NCBI GenBank assembly: GCA_030838025.1
Contig: JAUTXM010000392.1
Coordinates: 1-43,855, forward strand
DNA from: Acidimicrobiaceae bacterium
GTDB lineage: Bacteria; Actinomycetota; Acidimicrobiia; Acidimicrobiales; Palsa-688
DNA length: 43,855 nucleotides
Direction: 5' to 3'
This document shows positions 32,848-43,500 of the stretch, piece after piece; position 1 is the first letter of the stretch, and every line of letters starts with the position of its first letter. Below the pieces are notes generated by a model. The model saw nothing but the letters and a program-made list of their open reading frames with translations. It was not told the origin of the DNA and searched no databases. The translations under genes were made by a program, and so were the position numbers.

Positions 32848-33833
32848 GCCGCTACACCCCCGGCGACGTCCTCGACCACTACAAGATCGAGGAGCTTCTC
32901 GGTTCGGGGGCCTATGCCGAGTCGTACAAGGCCACCGACACCCGCGATGGCGGCACGGTCGTGCTCAAGGTTCCCGACCCCAACCTGTTCGCCGATCCGT
33001 CCGCCTTCAGCCGCTACCGCCGGGAAGCCGAGGTGGCCCGCCGGCTCGACCACCCGAGCGTGCAAGGGGCCATCGATCCGGGCGAGTCCCGCAGCGCCCA
33101 CTATCTCGTTCTCGACTACATCGACGGCGTGTCGCTGCGCAAGCGGATGCGGTCCTTCGGCGGCCTGGTGCCCATCGACAAGGTCGTCGATTGGGGACGC
33201 CAGCTGGCCCACGGCCTGGCCTACCTCCACAGCAAAGGGGTCGTGCACCGCGACCTCAAGCCGGAGAACATCCTGGTCACGCCGGACGATCGCCTCGTCA
33301 TCGGCGACTTCGGCACGGCGCAACTCACCGGCGCCCGCCGCCTCACCTGGAAACATCTCTCCGAAAGCCTCGGCACGCCCGACTACATGAGCCCCGAGCA
33401 GGTGCAAGGGGAGCGGGGCGACGCCCGCAGCGACCTCTACTCGCTCGGCGTGATGTTGTACGAGCTGCTCGCGGGGCGGGTTCCCTTCGAGGGCGACAAC
33501 TGGATGGCGGTCATGGCCGGCCACCTCCAGGGCGACCCGAAGCCCATCCACAAGCTGCGCCCCGAGGTTCCGCCCGCGCTCGAGGCGGTGGTGATGCACG
33601 CCATGCGCCGCCACCCCGAGAACCGCTACCAGTCGGCCGACGCCCTGCTGGCCGACCTCGAGCATCTCGACCAGGTCGACCCGGCGGCGTACGACCAGAC
33701 CCCCGAGAAGCCCATGGGCGGCATGGCTGCGGGCCAGTCGTCTCGCCGCCTGTGGGCCATCGCCGCCATGATCTCCGCCGCCTTCCTCGCCTTGGCGGCC
33801 GTGATCATCACGCTGTCCATCCTCCTCCGATAG
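32844..33833 (+). CDS. Ser/Thr protein kinase, C-terminally membrane-anchored copy
   Basis: 329 residues, paralogue of the preceding kinase with identical motif spacing: LGSGAYAESY (19-28), K42, HRDLKPEN (135-142), DFG 155-157, GTPDYMSPEQ. It differs at its end: after QSSRRLW comes a hydrophobic helix (about 302-328) that finishes the protein, leaving essentially no extracytoplasmic part. This copy is therefore anchored to the membrane by its tail but has no external sensor. GTG start overlaps the upstream stop as GTGA. Its stop is 13 nt before the glutamine-synthetase-like gene. Confidence 0.93.
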   Translation: MSRYTPGDVLDHYKIEELLGSGAYAESYKATDTRDGGTVVLKVPDPNLFADPSAFSRYRREAEVARRLDHPSVQGAIDPGESRSAHYLVLDYIDGVSLRKRMRSFGGLVPIDKVVDWGRQLAHGLAYLHSKGVVHRDLKPENILVTPDDRLVIGDFGTAQLTGARRLTWKHLSESLGTPDYMSPEQVQGERGDARSDLYSLGVMLYELLAGRVPFEGDNWMAVMAGHLQGDPKPIHKLRPEVPPALEAVVMHAMRRHPENRYQSADALLADLEHLDQVDPAAYDQTPEKPMGGMAAGQSSRRLWAIAAMISAAFLALAAVIITLSILLR

Positions 33834-33846
33834 TCAGGAACCGCCA

Positions 33847-35097
33847 GTGACCGAAATCGAGGGCTTGCGCTGGATCCGGCTCGTGTTCGTCGACGTGTTC
33901 GGCGCGGCTCACGCGGTCGTGTTGCCTGCCGTCCACTTCACCGATGCCTTGGAAAAAGGCGCCCCCTTCGACGGGTCGGCCCTTGCGGGGCGGGCCCGCC
34001 ATTTCGAGGAGGACATGGTTCTTCAGCCGGACCCGGCAACCCTGGTCGACCTGGGTGAGGGCCAGGGTCGTGTGGCGTGCACGGTGATCGGGCCTGACGG
34101 CCTTCCGTGGCTGGGCGACCCCCGAACGGCGCTGGTGACGAAGCTCACCGAGCTCGGTGACGTGGCCTCTACTTATAGGGCTGCTGCCGAAGTCGAGTTC
34201 TATATCTTGCGCGACGACGGGCAGCCGGTCGACCGAGGCGGCTATTTCGGCGAGCTGGAGGGTGCCGGATCGTTGGTCACCCGGGCGGCGGCGTCGCGTC
34301 TGGCTGAGTACGGCGTGGAGGTGATCAGCACCCATCTCGAGTCGGGGCCGGGGCAGTACGAGTTGGACCTGGCGTCGCTGTCGCCGCTCGCGCTGGCCGA
34401 TGGGTTGGTGCTGACCAAGCAGGTCCTGCGCGAGGAGGCGACGCGTGCCGGGCTACGGGTGACGTTCATGGCCCGGCCGTTCGCGAACGAACCCGGTTCG
34501 GGCCTGCACCTGCACCAGCACCGGGAGGGCAACGACGTGCTGTTCGATTCGCGGGGGATGTTGACATCGGTCGGTCGAGCGTTCCTGGGCGGGCAGTTGG
34601 CCCATGCCGCCGGGCTGAGCGCCCTGGCCGCCCCCAACATCAACTCCTACAAGCGGCTGCACAGCGGGCCCGAAGCACCCAGCGACATCATCTGGGGTCA
34701 CCTCAACCGTTCGGCGGTTATCCGGGTGGGCAGTTCCGGCGAACAACGACCGGCGATCGAGTTCCGCCTGGCCGACCCGGCGGCCAACCCGTACCTGCTG
34801 GTATCGGGCCTACTGGCGGCGGCGGCCCACGGCGTCGCCGCCGACGTCGACCCCGGTGGGCCCTTCGAGGAGGACATCGGTGGTTTCGACCCCGCCACGG
34901 CCAGCGCCATGCAGGTGCGGCGCCTGCCCCGCGACCTCGATGGCGCCTTGGACGCCCTCGTGGCCGACGACGTGCTGGTCGACGCCTTCGACAGCCGCCT
35001 GCTGTCGCGCCTGGTCGACGGTCGCCGGGTCGAGGCCGACGACTTCCGGGCTCAGGTCACACCCTGGGAGGTCGAGCACTACCTGGACGAGGCCTAG
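33847..35097 (+). CDS. Glutamine-synthetase-like ATP-dependent ligase
   Basis: 416 residues, shorter than typical GlnA (about 450-470). The N-terminal beta-grasp part has IRLVFVDVFGAAHAVVLPA and FDGSA. The catalytic domain has EVEFYIL (115-121), ESGPGQYELDL (165-175), GSGLHLHQ (217-224), INSYKRL and RPAIEFRLADPAANPYL (301-317), so metal and ATP sites appear conserved. The adenylylation Tyr region of true GlnA is not recognisable. It resembles GlnA-like/GlnT or gamma-glutamylamine-type ligases more than the central nitrogen-assimilation enzyme. Position as last gene of a phosphatase-kinase-kinase operon suggests control by phosphorylation, which is inference. Confidence 0.88.
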   Translation: MTEIEGLRWIRLVFVDVFGAAHAVVLPAVHFTDALEKGAPFDGSALAGRARHFEEDMVLQPDPATLVDLGEGQGRVACTVIGPDGLPWLGDPRTALVTKLTELGDVASTYRAAAEVEFYILRDDGQPVDRGGYFGELEGAGSLVTRAAASRLAEYGVEVISTHLESGPGQYELDLASLSPLALADGLVLTKQVLREEATRAGLRVTFMARPFANEPGSGLHLHQHREGNDVLFDSRGMLTSVGRAFLGGQLAHAAGLSALAAPNINSYKRLHSGPEAPSDIIWGHLNRSAVIRVGSSGEQRPAIEFRLADPAANPYLLVSGLLAAAAHGVAADVDPGGPFEEDIGGFDPATASAMQVRRLPRDLDGALDALVADDVLVDAFDSRLLSRLVDGRRVEADDFRAQVTPWEVEHYLDEA

Positions 35098-35117
35098 ACC
35101 CGGTCTAAGCCCGCGGT

Positions 35118-35200
35118 CTGGTAGGGATCTGGGTCTCTGGTACGGGTTTGACCCCGCCAGGGGGTACCAGATCCCAACCAGAGACTTGGACCCTTACCAG
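35118..35200. terminator. Imperfect long hairpin in convergent gap
   Basis: CTGGTA (35118-35123) pairs with TACCAG (35195-35200), and GTCTCTGGT (35133-35141) pairs with ACCAGAGAC (35177-35185), with a partly matched nine-nt stretch between. An alternative inner stem joins CTGGTAC (35137-35143) and GTACCAG (35164-35170). It fills most of the gap between the ligase and the convergent carboxylesterase. Confidence 0.6.
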
Positions 35201-35218
35201 AAGCGGGGCTCGGGGGGC

Positions 35219-37477
35219 CTACTGGTCGGGCGCGGCGTCGGGGCTGTCGAAACCGTGGGCGTCGGTGGGAGGCGTGGGCTCAGAAGGGGCGTTCGGGGTC
35301 GTCGGCCGGTCGAACCAATCAAATCCGGCCAGGCGTGCCGGCGCCTCCGAGTCGTCGGGGGCAACGGGGCCGGCCCCGCTATCGACGCCAGTTGGGGGTT
35401 CGAGATCGGCGGGGGCGTCCGCCCCGCCATCGAATGCTTCCGGAACTGCGGGGCTTACCGGCTCCTCGGCGTTGGCGGGGGCGGCAGGTACGACCCAAGC
35501 GCCGCTGCCGGCCGGGAGTTCGGGCCCGGCAGGAGTAGCCAAGCCGTCGACCGCATCGGGGGGTTCGGGCGCCCCCGGGGCCTCGGGGGCGGCGGGGTCG
35601 GCCCAGGTGTCGGCGGAGGCCGGGGGTTCGGGGCTGGCGGCGGCGGAGTCGGGGGCGGGGGCGGCCCAGGTGTCGGCGGTGCCCGGGCGTTGGGGGCTGG
35701 CGGGGGCGGGGGAGTCAGCCCGGGTGTCGGCGGTGGCCGGGGGTTGGGGGCGGGGGGTGTCGTTCTCGGTCCGGTCGTCGGTGGCTGTCGGCTCCGCGGG
35801 ACTGGTCCGGGCGGTCGGGATGGTCGGACTCGTCGCTCCTGGCAGGCGTGCCGCCTCCGAGGAGCGCGTGGCACCCGACGAGCGGCGCACGTTGAGTGTC
35901 TGGGGCAGCGGCAGGGCGTCCCACGCCCGTCGACGCTCGGCCGCCGGGTCCAACTCGAGGGCCGGGCGGGACTGTATTGACATGATCGCTCGTCGCCCCG
36001 GCTGATAGGCGGGCCACGCGGGAAGCGCAGCCGTACCGGGGTCACCGACTCTCGCGAAGTTCAAGATCACGTCCTGGAGTAACTCCGCGACGGTGCGATC
36101 GGCGTTGGTCGAAAGCCCGGGAAACGCCCCCTCGGTCGGTCCGGTGAAGTCCAACCAGGTAAACGGCAGGTCGGCGCCATGGCAGGGTCCGAGCTGATCG
36201 AAGGGCACCTGTCCGGGCGTGTGGTCGAAGCGCATGATCCAGCTCCGGCCCCCACCGCGGTTGTGGGCCTCGGCAGTGCGGACGGCGGGAATGCCGAACA
36301 GCAGATCGGTCAGCAGGTCGGCTCGTCCTCGGTCCTGGGGAAAACCCTTCTGATAGGTCCGGATCAGTCGTTCCCAGGCCACGTCGCCGAACCACGCCCG
36401 AGCCCGCAATTCCTTGGCCTTTATATAGCCCTCAGGTGAGATGGCGAGGTACAGGTTGGCCTCTTGCTGGCACGTGCTGATGAGCAGCGGTATCTGAGAC
36501 GAAGCCCCCGAGACCAGCCCGGCCATGGGATGGCCGGGCAGCACCGTGCCGTCGACCACCGGCAGGAAGGGTTCGCCTTCGAGCTCGGCGTCGTCGGAGT
36601 CGCGCATCAACGAGCCGGCTGCCTCCCGTATCGCGTCCACGGACAGCTCCCGGAGTTCGGACACCTCTCGGTAGTCGACGCCGAGCGAGTTGAGCATGCG
36701 CACGACCACAGCCCGGGAGCGCCAACGGCTCTGGACCCGGTCGGCGGCTCCGCTTTGCATGACGGCCCGGTGGAACAGTCCGGCCGCGGCGGGCATCGCC
36801 AGCAGCGCACCCACGCAGGTCGCACCCGAGGCCTGTCCGATGACGGTCACGCGGTTGGGGTCGCCGCCGAACGCCTCGATGTTGTCGCTTACCCATTGCA
36901 GCGCCGCGACTTGGTCGAGCATGCCGACATTGACCGAGCCCTCGAGCCCCGCCCCGCCCGTCGCCGCCAGGTCCAAGAAACCCCAAGGGCCGAGGCGGTA
37001 GTTGATCGTCACAATCACGGCGTCACCGCGGTTGGCCAGCCACGCCCCGTCGAAGTTGCTCCCGCTGCCGAAGACGAATGCCCCCCCGTGCAGCCAGACC
37101 AGGACCGGGCGGGCTTTTCCCCTGGTCCGTGGTGACCAGACGTTGAGGTAGAGGCAGTCCTCGCTCTCGGGAACGACTCCCGAACCTGATGGCAGCACCA
37201 GGCCCGGGACGTCGGTCGAGATGCTCGACGGGCCGAAGTCGGTGGCGTTGCGGGGGCCGTCCCACGGTGGCGAGGGCTGGGGCGGTTGGAAGCGGCGCGG
37301 GCCCTCGGGCGCGCTGGCATAGGGCACCCCGCGCCAGACGGTGACTTTCCCCTGGCGGGACCCCTTGACCCCGAATTTGGACTGCCGTCCCGAACCCACC
37401 GATACCTCTTGTTCCGTCACTGGTGTTGCCGCGAAACGACCGCCAGAGCAACCTACCAGGGGAGTGCCCCTCCGCAT
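35219..37477 (-). CDS. Type-B carboxylesterase with altered nucleophile motif and long Pro/Ala tail
   Basis: 752 residues. Residues 20-525 are an alpha/beta-hydrolase of the carboxylesterase B family: WRGVPYASAP, SEDCLYLNVWSP (105-116), oxyanion HGG (130-132), INYRLGPWGFLDL, the acid region with E339 (STCQQEANLYL) and the His region CHGADLPFTW with H433. The nucleophile elbow, normally GESAG, reads GQASG (214-218), so Ala occupies the usual Ser position and Ser is one place later. From about 530 a disordered Pro/Ala/Glu/Asp tail carries imperfect repeats of ADTWADP type. The start may instead be GTG 37420, which removes 19 atypical residues. No signal peptide is evident. It diverges from the giant repeat gene. 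Confidence 0.88.
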   Translation of the reverse strand: MRRGTPLVGCSGGRFAATPVTEQEVSVGSGRQSKFGVKGSRQGKVTVWRGVPYASAPEGPRRFQPPQPSPPWDGPRNATDFGPSSISTDVPGLVLPSGSGVVPESEDCLYLNVWSPRTRGKARPVLVWLHGGAFVFGSGSNFDGAWLANRGDAVIVTINYRLGPWGFLDLAATGGAGLEGSVNVGMLDQVAALQWVSDNIEAFGGDPNRVTVIGQASGATCVGALLAMPAAAGLFHRAVMQSGAADRVQSRWRSRAVVVRMLNSLGVDYREVSELRELSVDAIREAAGSLMRDSDDAELEGEPFLPVVDGTVLPGHPMAGLVSGASSQIPLLISTCQQEANLYLAISPEGYIKAKELRARAWFGDVAWERLIRTYQKGFPQDRGRADLLTDLLFGIPAVRTAEAHNRGGGRSWIMRFDHTPGQVPFDQLGPCHGADLPFTWLDFTGPTEGAFPGLSTNADRTVAELLQDVILNFARVGDPGTAALPAWPAYQPGRRAIMSIQSRPALELDPAAERRRAWDALPLPQTLNVRRSSGATRSSEAARLPGATSPTIPTARTSPAEPTATDDRTENDTPRPQPPATADTRADSPAPASPQRPGTADTWAAPAPDSAAASPEPPASADTWADPAAPEAPGAPEPPDAVDGLATPAGPELPAGSGAWVVPAAPANAEEPVSPAVPEAFDGGADAPADLEPPTGVDSGAGPVAPDDSEAPARLAGFDWFDRPTTPNAPSEPTPPTDAHGFDSPDAAPDQ

Positions 37478-37531
37478 CCCCGTACCAGGTCAGCCGCCGT
37501 TTATACGTTTGGTTCTTCTCTTTGGGGATGG

Positions 37532-37567
37532 TTGCGCAAGGGTTGTCCGTCAAGTACCGTCCCGCCC
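37532..37567 (+). promoter_or_regulatory. Putative leaderless promoter of the giant repeat gene
   Basis: TTGCGC (37532-37537), a 17-bp spacer, TACCGT (37555-37560), then seven nt to ATG 37568. The -10 fits TAnnnT; the -35 only shares TTG with the consensus. No ribosome site lies before the ATG. The TTG inside the -35 is itself an in-frame alternative start, which would add MRKG plus eight residues. Confidence 0.45.
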
Positions 37568-40500
37568 ATGTCAGGACTGCTCGGAGTTCTCGCGCTCGCG
37601 GCCACCCTTAGTCGGGACCCCGGCGTTACCACAGCTTCTACTGCTGCACCGGCGGCTGCCGGCCCAAGCGGAGGTACCGGACAGGCCACGGGTACCGGCG
37701 CGTCCACCACCGGTGGCACAGGCGCGGGCGGAGCGTCGGGACCATCCGGCAACAACTCGACCACGAGCGGGTCCGCCCACAGCGGGAGCGCGGCCGCGAC
37801 CTCGACCGCGACGGGGGGCTCGACCGGAGCAACCGGGGCTGCCACCGTGAGCCCGTCTGTCACCGCCGGTAGCGGCGGGGGCGGAGCAGGCACGGCCACG
37901 CCGGTCAGCGGTACCACGGGGACCGCATCCTCCGGAACCGTCTTCTCGGGCGGCGTCGGCGGTGGCCCAGGCGGCGGTACGGGCGCTGTGGCCGTGGTCG
38001 TCAGCAGCGGGAACTCCGGCGCTGCGGTCGCCAACGCGACCGGCGGCTCGTCGGGGCCGGCCTCGGCCGCATCCGTCGGCAATGCCACCAGCGGCGCCTC
38101 CGGCGCGTCGGTCACAACCTCCTCCGCGACCGGGGGGACGTCGGGCAGCGCCGTTTCCAGCCCCGTCTCGAGCAACACCGCCACCACCGGCGACGGCGGC
38201 CACTCCGGCCCCACCGGCAGTGCGGCCCAGACATCACTCGCAGCGACGGGCAGCACCGGTACCTCAGGGAGCGCGCCCAGCGGTGGATCCGGTCAGGCGA
38301 CCGCCGCCGGTTCGGCGGGTTCGGGCTCCTCGGGCGCGGGCGGCGACTCGGGTGCGGCCACCAACGTTTCGGAGACGACCGGCACCGCCACCTCGGGCGA
38401 AGCCGACGCCACCTCTGAGGCGACCGGCGGCAACACCGGCAGTTCGGGTGCCGCGACCAACGCCCCCGCCAACACCGCCACCAGCGGTGCGGGGGGCGAC
38501 GCAGTCGCCACGCCGACCAGCGGGAACACCGGTGACGCCACCTCAGGCACCGTGTTCTCAGGCGCCGCCACCCATGGCGGAGGCAGTGGCGCGGTCATGG
38601 TCACCGTCATCTCCGGTAACTCCGGCGCCGCCACGGGGACCGCCAACGGTGGATCTTCCGGACCGGCATCGGCCACCTCGACCGGCAATGCCACCTCCGG
38701 CGCCACCGGATCCACCACGACGACGTCGTCGGCGACCGGCGGCACCTCGGGCAGCGCGGTTGCGAGCCCCGTTTCGACCAATACTGCGGGGACCGGCGAC
38801 GGCGGCGCCTCGGGCGCCACGGGCACGGCGTCGCAGACGTCGATCGCCTCGTCGGGCGATACCGGCGGCACCGGCTCAGGTCCGACCGGCGGTTCCGGCA
38901 AGGCGCGCGGCACCGGCACGGCAACCTCGGGCGACTCAGGTGCGGGCGGATTCTCCGGCGATGCCAGCAACGGCTCGACGACCACCGGCACCGCCACGAC
39001 AGGCGACGCCACCGGCTCGTCCACTGCCAGCGGCGGCGACTCGGGCAACTCGGGTGACGCCACCAACAGGCCGGTCAACACTGCCACGTCCGGCCCCGGC
39101 GGAATCGCCACGGTCATCTCGACCAGCGGCAACACCGGCGACGCCACGTCAGGAACGGTCTTCTCAGGCGCCGTCACCGGCGGAGGCGGTAGCGGGGCGG
39201 TGTTGGTCACCGTCGTTTCGGGCGACTCGGGCGCCGCCACCGGCACCGCGACCGGCGGTACCTCCGGCGCGGCCACCGCCACGTCGACCGGCGACGCGGT
39301 CTCCGGTGCCACGGGGGATTCGACGACCACCTCGTCGGCGACCGGCGGGACGTCGGGCGGGGCAGTTGCCAGCCCTGTTTCCACCAACGCCGCGGGCACC
39401 GGCAACGGCGGCGCCTCGGGCGCCACTGGCGCGGCCTCGCAGACCTCGAACGCCACGTCTGGTTCGACCGGCGGGGCTGGTCCCTCGGGCGGCTCCGGCA
39501 AGGCCACCGCACGGGGGACCTCCATCTCCGGTGACTCTGGCACCGGTGGCGACTCAGGCGCGGCCAGCAACGGCTCGACGACGACCGGAACCGCCGTGAG
39601 CGGCGACGCCAGTGGCGCTTCGACCGCGAGCGGGGGCGATACCGGTTCCTCGGGTGCCGCGACCAACGCACCGGGCAACACCGCGACCAGCGGCACCGGT
39701 GGCGACGCCACCGTCGTCACGGTCTCCGGTAACACCGGGGACGCCACCTCGGGGGCGGCCTTCTCGGGTGCGGTCACCGGCGGCGGCGGCAGTGGCGCGG
39801 TTGCGGTCAATGTGACCTCGGGCAACTCGGGTGACGCCACCGGCACCGCCAACGGCGGTTCCACCGGCGCGGCCACCGCTTCGTCGACCGGCAACGCCAT
39901 TTCGGGCGCCACCGGCAGCTCGATCACGCATTCGTCCGCAACCGGCGGAACGTCGGGCAGTGCCACGGCCAGCCCGACCTCGTCCAATACCGCGGGCACG
40001 GGCAACGGGGGCGCCTCAGGCACGACCGGCAGCGCCTCCCAGACCTCCACGGCCACGTCGGGCAACACTGATCCTCCGGTCGGCCCGACGGGCGGCTCGG
40101 GTGGCGCCCGGGCCGATGGCACGGCACTTTCGGGCTTCTCGGGTGACGGCGGCTTCTCGGGCGCGGCGACGAATGACTCGACGACGACCGGAACCGCCAC
40201 CACGGGCGAGGCCGAAGGCACCGCCGGCGCCACTGGCGGCACCACCGGTAACTCCGGCGATGCCACCAACATCCCGATCAACTCCGCCTTCTCCGGCGAC
40301 GGCGGCACCGCCTTGGTGCTCGCCACCAGTGGAGCGACCGGGGACGCCACTTCCGGCGCCGCCTTCTCGGGTGACGTCCACGGCGGCGGCGGCAGCGGTG
40401 CCGTTGCGGTCACCGTAACCTCGGGCAACTCGGGTGCTGCGACGGGCAACGCGACCGGCGGCACTTCCGGCGCCGCCACTGCCTCGTCGACCGGTGATGC

Positions 40501-43500
40501 CATCTCGGGGGCGACCGGCGACTCGGTCACCACCGCATCGGCGACCGGCGGCACCTCGGGCAACGCGGTTGCCAGTCCTTCTTCCAGCAACACCGCCGCC
40601 ACCGGCGACGGCGGGGCGTCGGGCAACACCGGGACCGCCTCCCAGACCTCCGGTGCCACCTCGGGCGACACGGGCAGCCCCACCTCGGGCGGCCCGACGG
40701 GCGGGTCCGGCGCGGCGCGGTCCAGTGGCACCGCGATCTCCGGTGACTCAGGCATCGGCGGTGACTCAGGCTCAGCCCTCAACACATCCAGCACCACCGG
40801 CACCGCGACCAGCGGTGACGCGGAGGCAACCGCCCTTTCTTCGGGCGGCACCACCGGCAACTCGGGTGCCGCCACCAACGTTCCGATCAACACTGCCGTC
40901 AGCGGCATCGGAGGCGACGCCACCGTCGTACCGACCAGCGGCGACACCGGTGCGGCCGCCTCGGGGGCCGCCTTCTCGGGCAGCGTCACCGGGAGCGGCG
41001 GCAGCGGCGCGGTTGCGGTCACCGTCACCTCAGGCGACTCGGGTGCGGCCACCGGGACGGCGAACGGCGGTTCCAGCGGAGCGGCGACCGCCAGCTCCTC
41101 GGGCGACGCCATCTCGGGTGCGACCGGCTCCGTAACCACCACCTCCTCGGCAACCGGCGGGACTTCGGGCAGCGCCACCGCCAGTCCCATTTCGGCCAAC
41201 ACCGCCAGCACGGGTGCCGGCGGGGCGTCGGGCACCACCGGCTCGGCGTCGCAGACGTCCACGGCCACCTCGGGCAACACCGATCCCCCCATCGGCCCGA
41301 CGGGCGCATCGGGTGTTGCTCGTTCGTCGGGTTTCGCGGGTTCCGGCTTCTCGGGCGACGGCGGCTTCTCAGGTGACGCCGTCAACGTCTCGACCACCCT
41401 TGGGATCGCTCATTCCGGCGCCGCCAGCGCCGGTTCCGTCTCCACCGGAGGCACCAGCGGCAACTCGGGTGACGCCCTCAACAATCCGTCCAACACCGCG
41501 GTCTCCGGCGACGGTGGCGCCGCCACCTCGCTCGCGACGAGCGGGAGTACGGGCGACGCCACCTCAGGGGCGGCGTTCTCCGGTGATGTCTCCGGTGGCG
41601 GCGGCAGCGGCGCGGTCGACGTGACCGTGACCTCAGGCACGACGGGTGACGCCACGGGCGAAGCCACCGGTGGGACCTCCGGTGCCGCCAGCGCCAGCTC
41701 GGTCGGCGACGCCATCTCCGGCGCCACCGGAGCCGTTCTCACCACTTCGTCAGCCACCGGCGGGACGTCAGGCGACGCCGTTGCCAACCCGGCTTCGACC
41801 AACGCCGCCACGACCGGTGACGGTGGTGCATCGGGCGCAACCGGAAGTGCCTCGCAGACCTCCGACGCAACCTCGGGCGACACTGGCGACCCGGCCGGTG
41901 CCGGTGCCACGGGTGGTTCGGGCCGGGCCCGGGCCGCAGGTACCTCGATCTCGGGTGATTCCGGATTCGGCGGCGACTCCGGCTCCGCCACCAATGCCTC
42001 GGACACCACGGGCCGCGCCAGCACAGGCAACGCCGGCGCCTTGGCAGTATCTCTCGGCGGCGATTCCGGCTCGTCCGGTTCGGCCACCGACGTCCCGGTC
42101 AACTCCGCCACCAGCGGCGCCGGGGGGGCTGCGGACTCTGAGTCGGCAACGGGCGACAGCGGCGATGCCACTTCGGGCGCCGCCTTCTCGGGTGCGGTCA
42201 GCGGCAGCGGTGGCAGCGGCGCCGTCAACGTCAGCGTCAACAGCGGCGGCGGCACCGCCACTTCGGGCGCCGCCTTCTCGGGTGCGGTCAGCGGCGGCGG
42301 CGGCAGTGGCGCCGTCAATGTCGGGGTCAACAGCGGCTCCGGCCCGGCCGCCTCGGGGACGGCCTTCTCGGGTGCGGTTACCGGCGGCGGCGGCAGTGGC
42401 GCGGTTGATGTCACCGTGACCGGCGGTCCGGCCACGTCCGGTACCGCCTTCTCCGGTGCGGTCAGCGGCGGCGGCGGCAGCGGAGCGGTCGATGTCACGG
42501 TCGCCAACGGCAGCGGTGGCGGCTCAGGCTCGGCCTCCGATACCGCGAACGGCGGCTCCTCCGGGGCGGCGACCGCGTCCTCGGTCGGCGATGCCATCTC
42601 GGGTACCACCGGCGATGTCACCACGACCAGTTCGGCCACCGGCGGCACCTCAGGTGACGCCACGTCCGATCCCACCTCGTCCAACGACGCCAGCTCAGGC
42701 AATGGCGGCGACTCCGGCTCGACCGGCACTGCCTCTCAGACTTCGACCGCTACCAGTGGCACCACTGACCCGCCGGGCGGTACCACCGGCGGTTCGGGCG
42801 CCGCCTCGGCGGACGGCTTCGCCGGGTCTGGCTTCTCGGGTGACGGCGGTTTCTCCGGCGACGCCACCAACGTCTCCCGCACCCGCGGTCGGGCAAAGAC
42901 CGGCGATGCCTTCGGCGTGGCCGTCTCCACCGGCGGCGTCAGCGGTGACTCTGGACCGGCCACCAACGTCCCGATCAACATCGCTGCCAGCGGCGCCGGC
43001 GGCGCCGGCGTGAGCGGCACCGGCGGCTCGTCGGGCGCAGCCACGGCGTCCTCCATCGGCGACGCCATCAGCGGTGCCACTGGATCGTCGATGACCACCG
43101 CTTCGGCAACCGGCGGGACTTCGGGTAACGCAACCTCCAGCCCGACCTCCTCCAACGCCGCGTCCACGGGCGCCGGCGGGGACTCGGGCAACACCGGGAC
43201 CGCATCCCAGACGTCCGACGCCGCCTCTGGTGATACCGGTGGCCCGACCACGACGGGTGCTACCGGCGGGTCAGGTACCGCACGGGCCACCGGTACGGCC
43301 ATCTCGGGCGACTCAGGCATCGGGGGCGATTCCGGCGACGCCAGCAACACCTCCCTCACTCGTGGCCGGGCGGTCAGCGGCGACGCGGGCGCAGCTGCGC
43401 TGGCCTTCGGTGGCGACACCGGCGCGTCGGGTGCCGCCAGTGACACTCCGATCAACATCGCGACCAGCGGCGATGGCGGTGCGGGCGGCGGCGGCAACGG

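Noticed and set aside
37962..42419. Plus-strand Arg/Pro-rich frames in the other phases of the repeat region
   Set aside because: They are short relative to the 2096-codon frame and read as Pro/Arg/Ala shifts of the same GC-rich codons.
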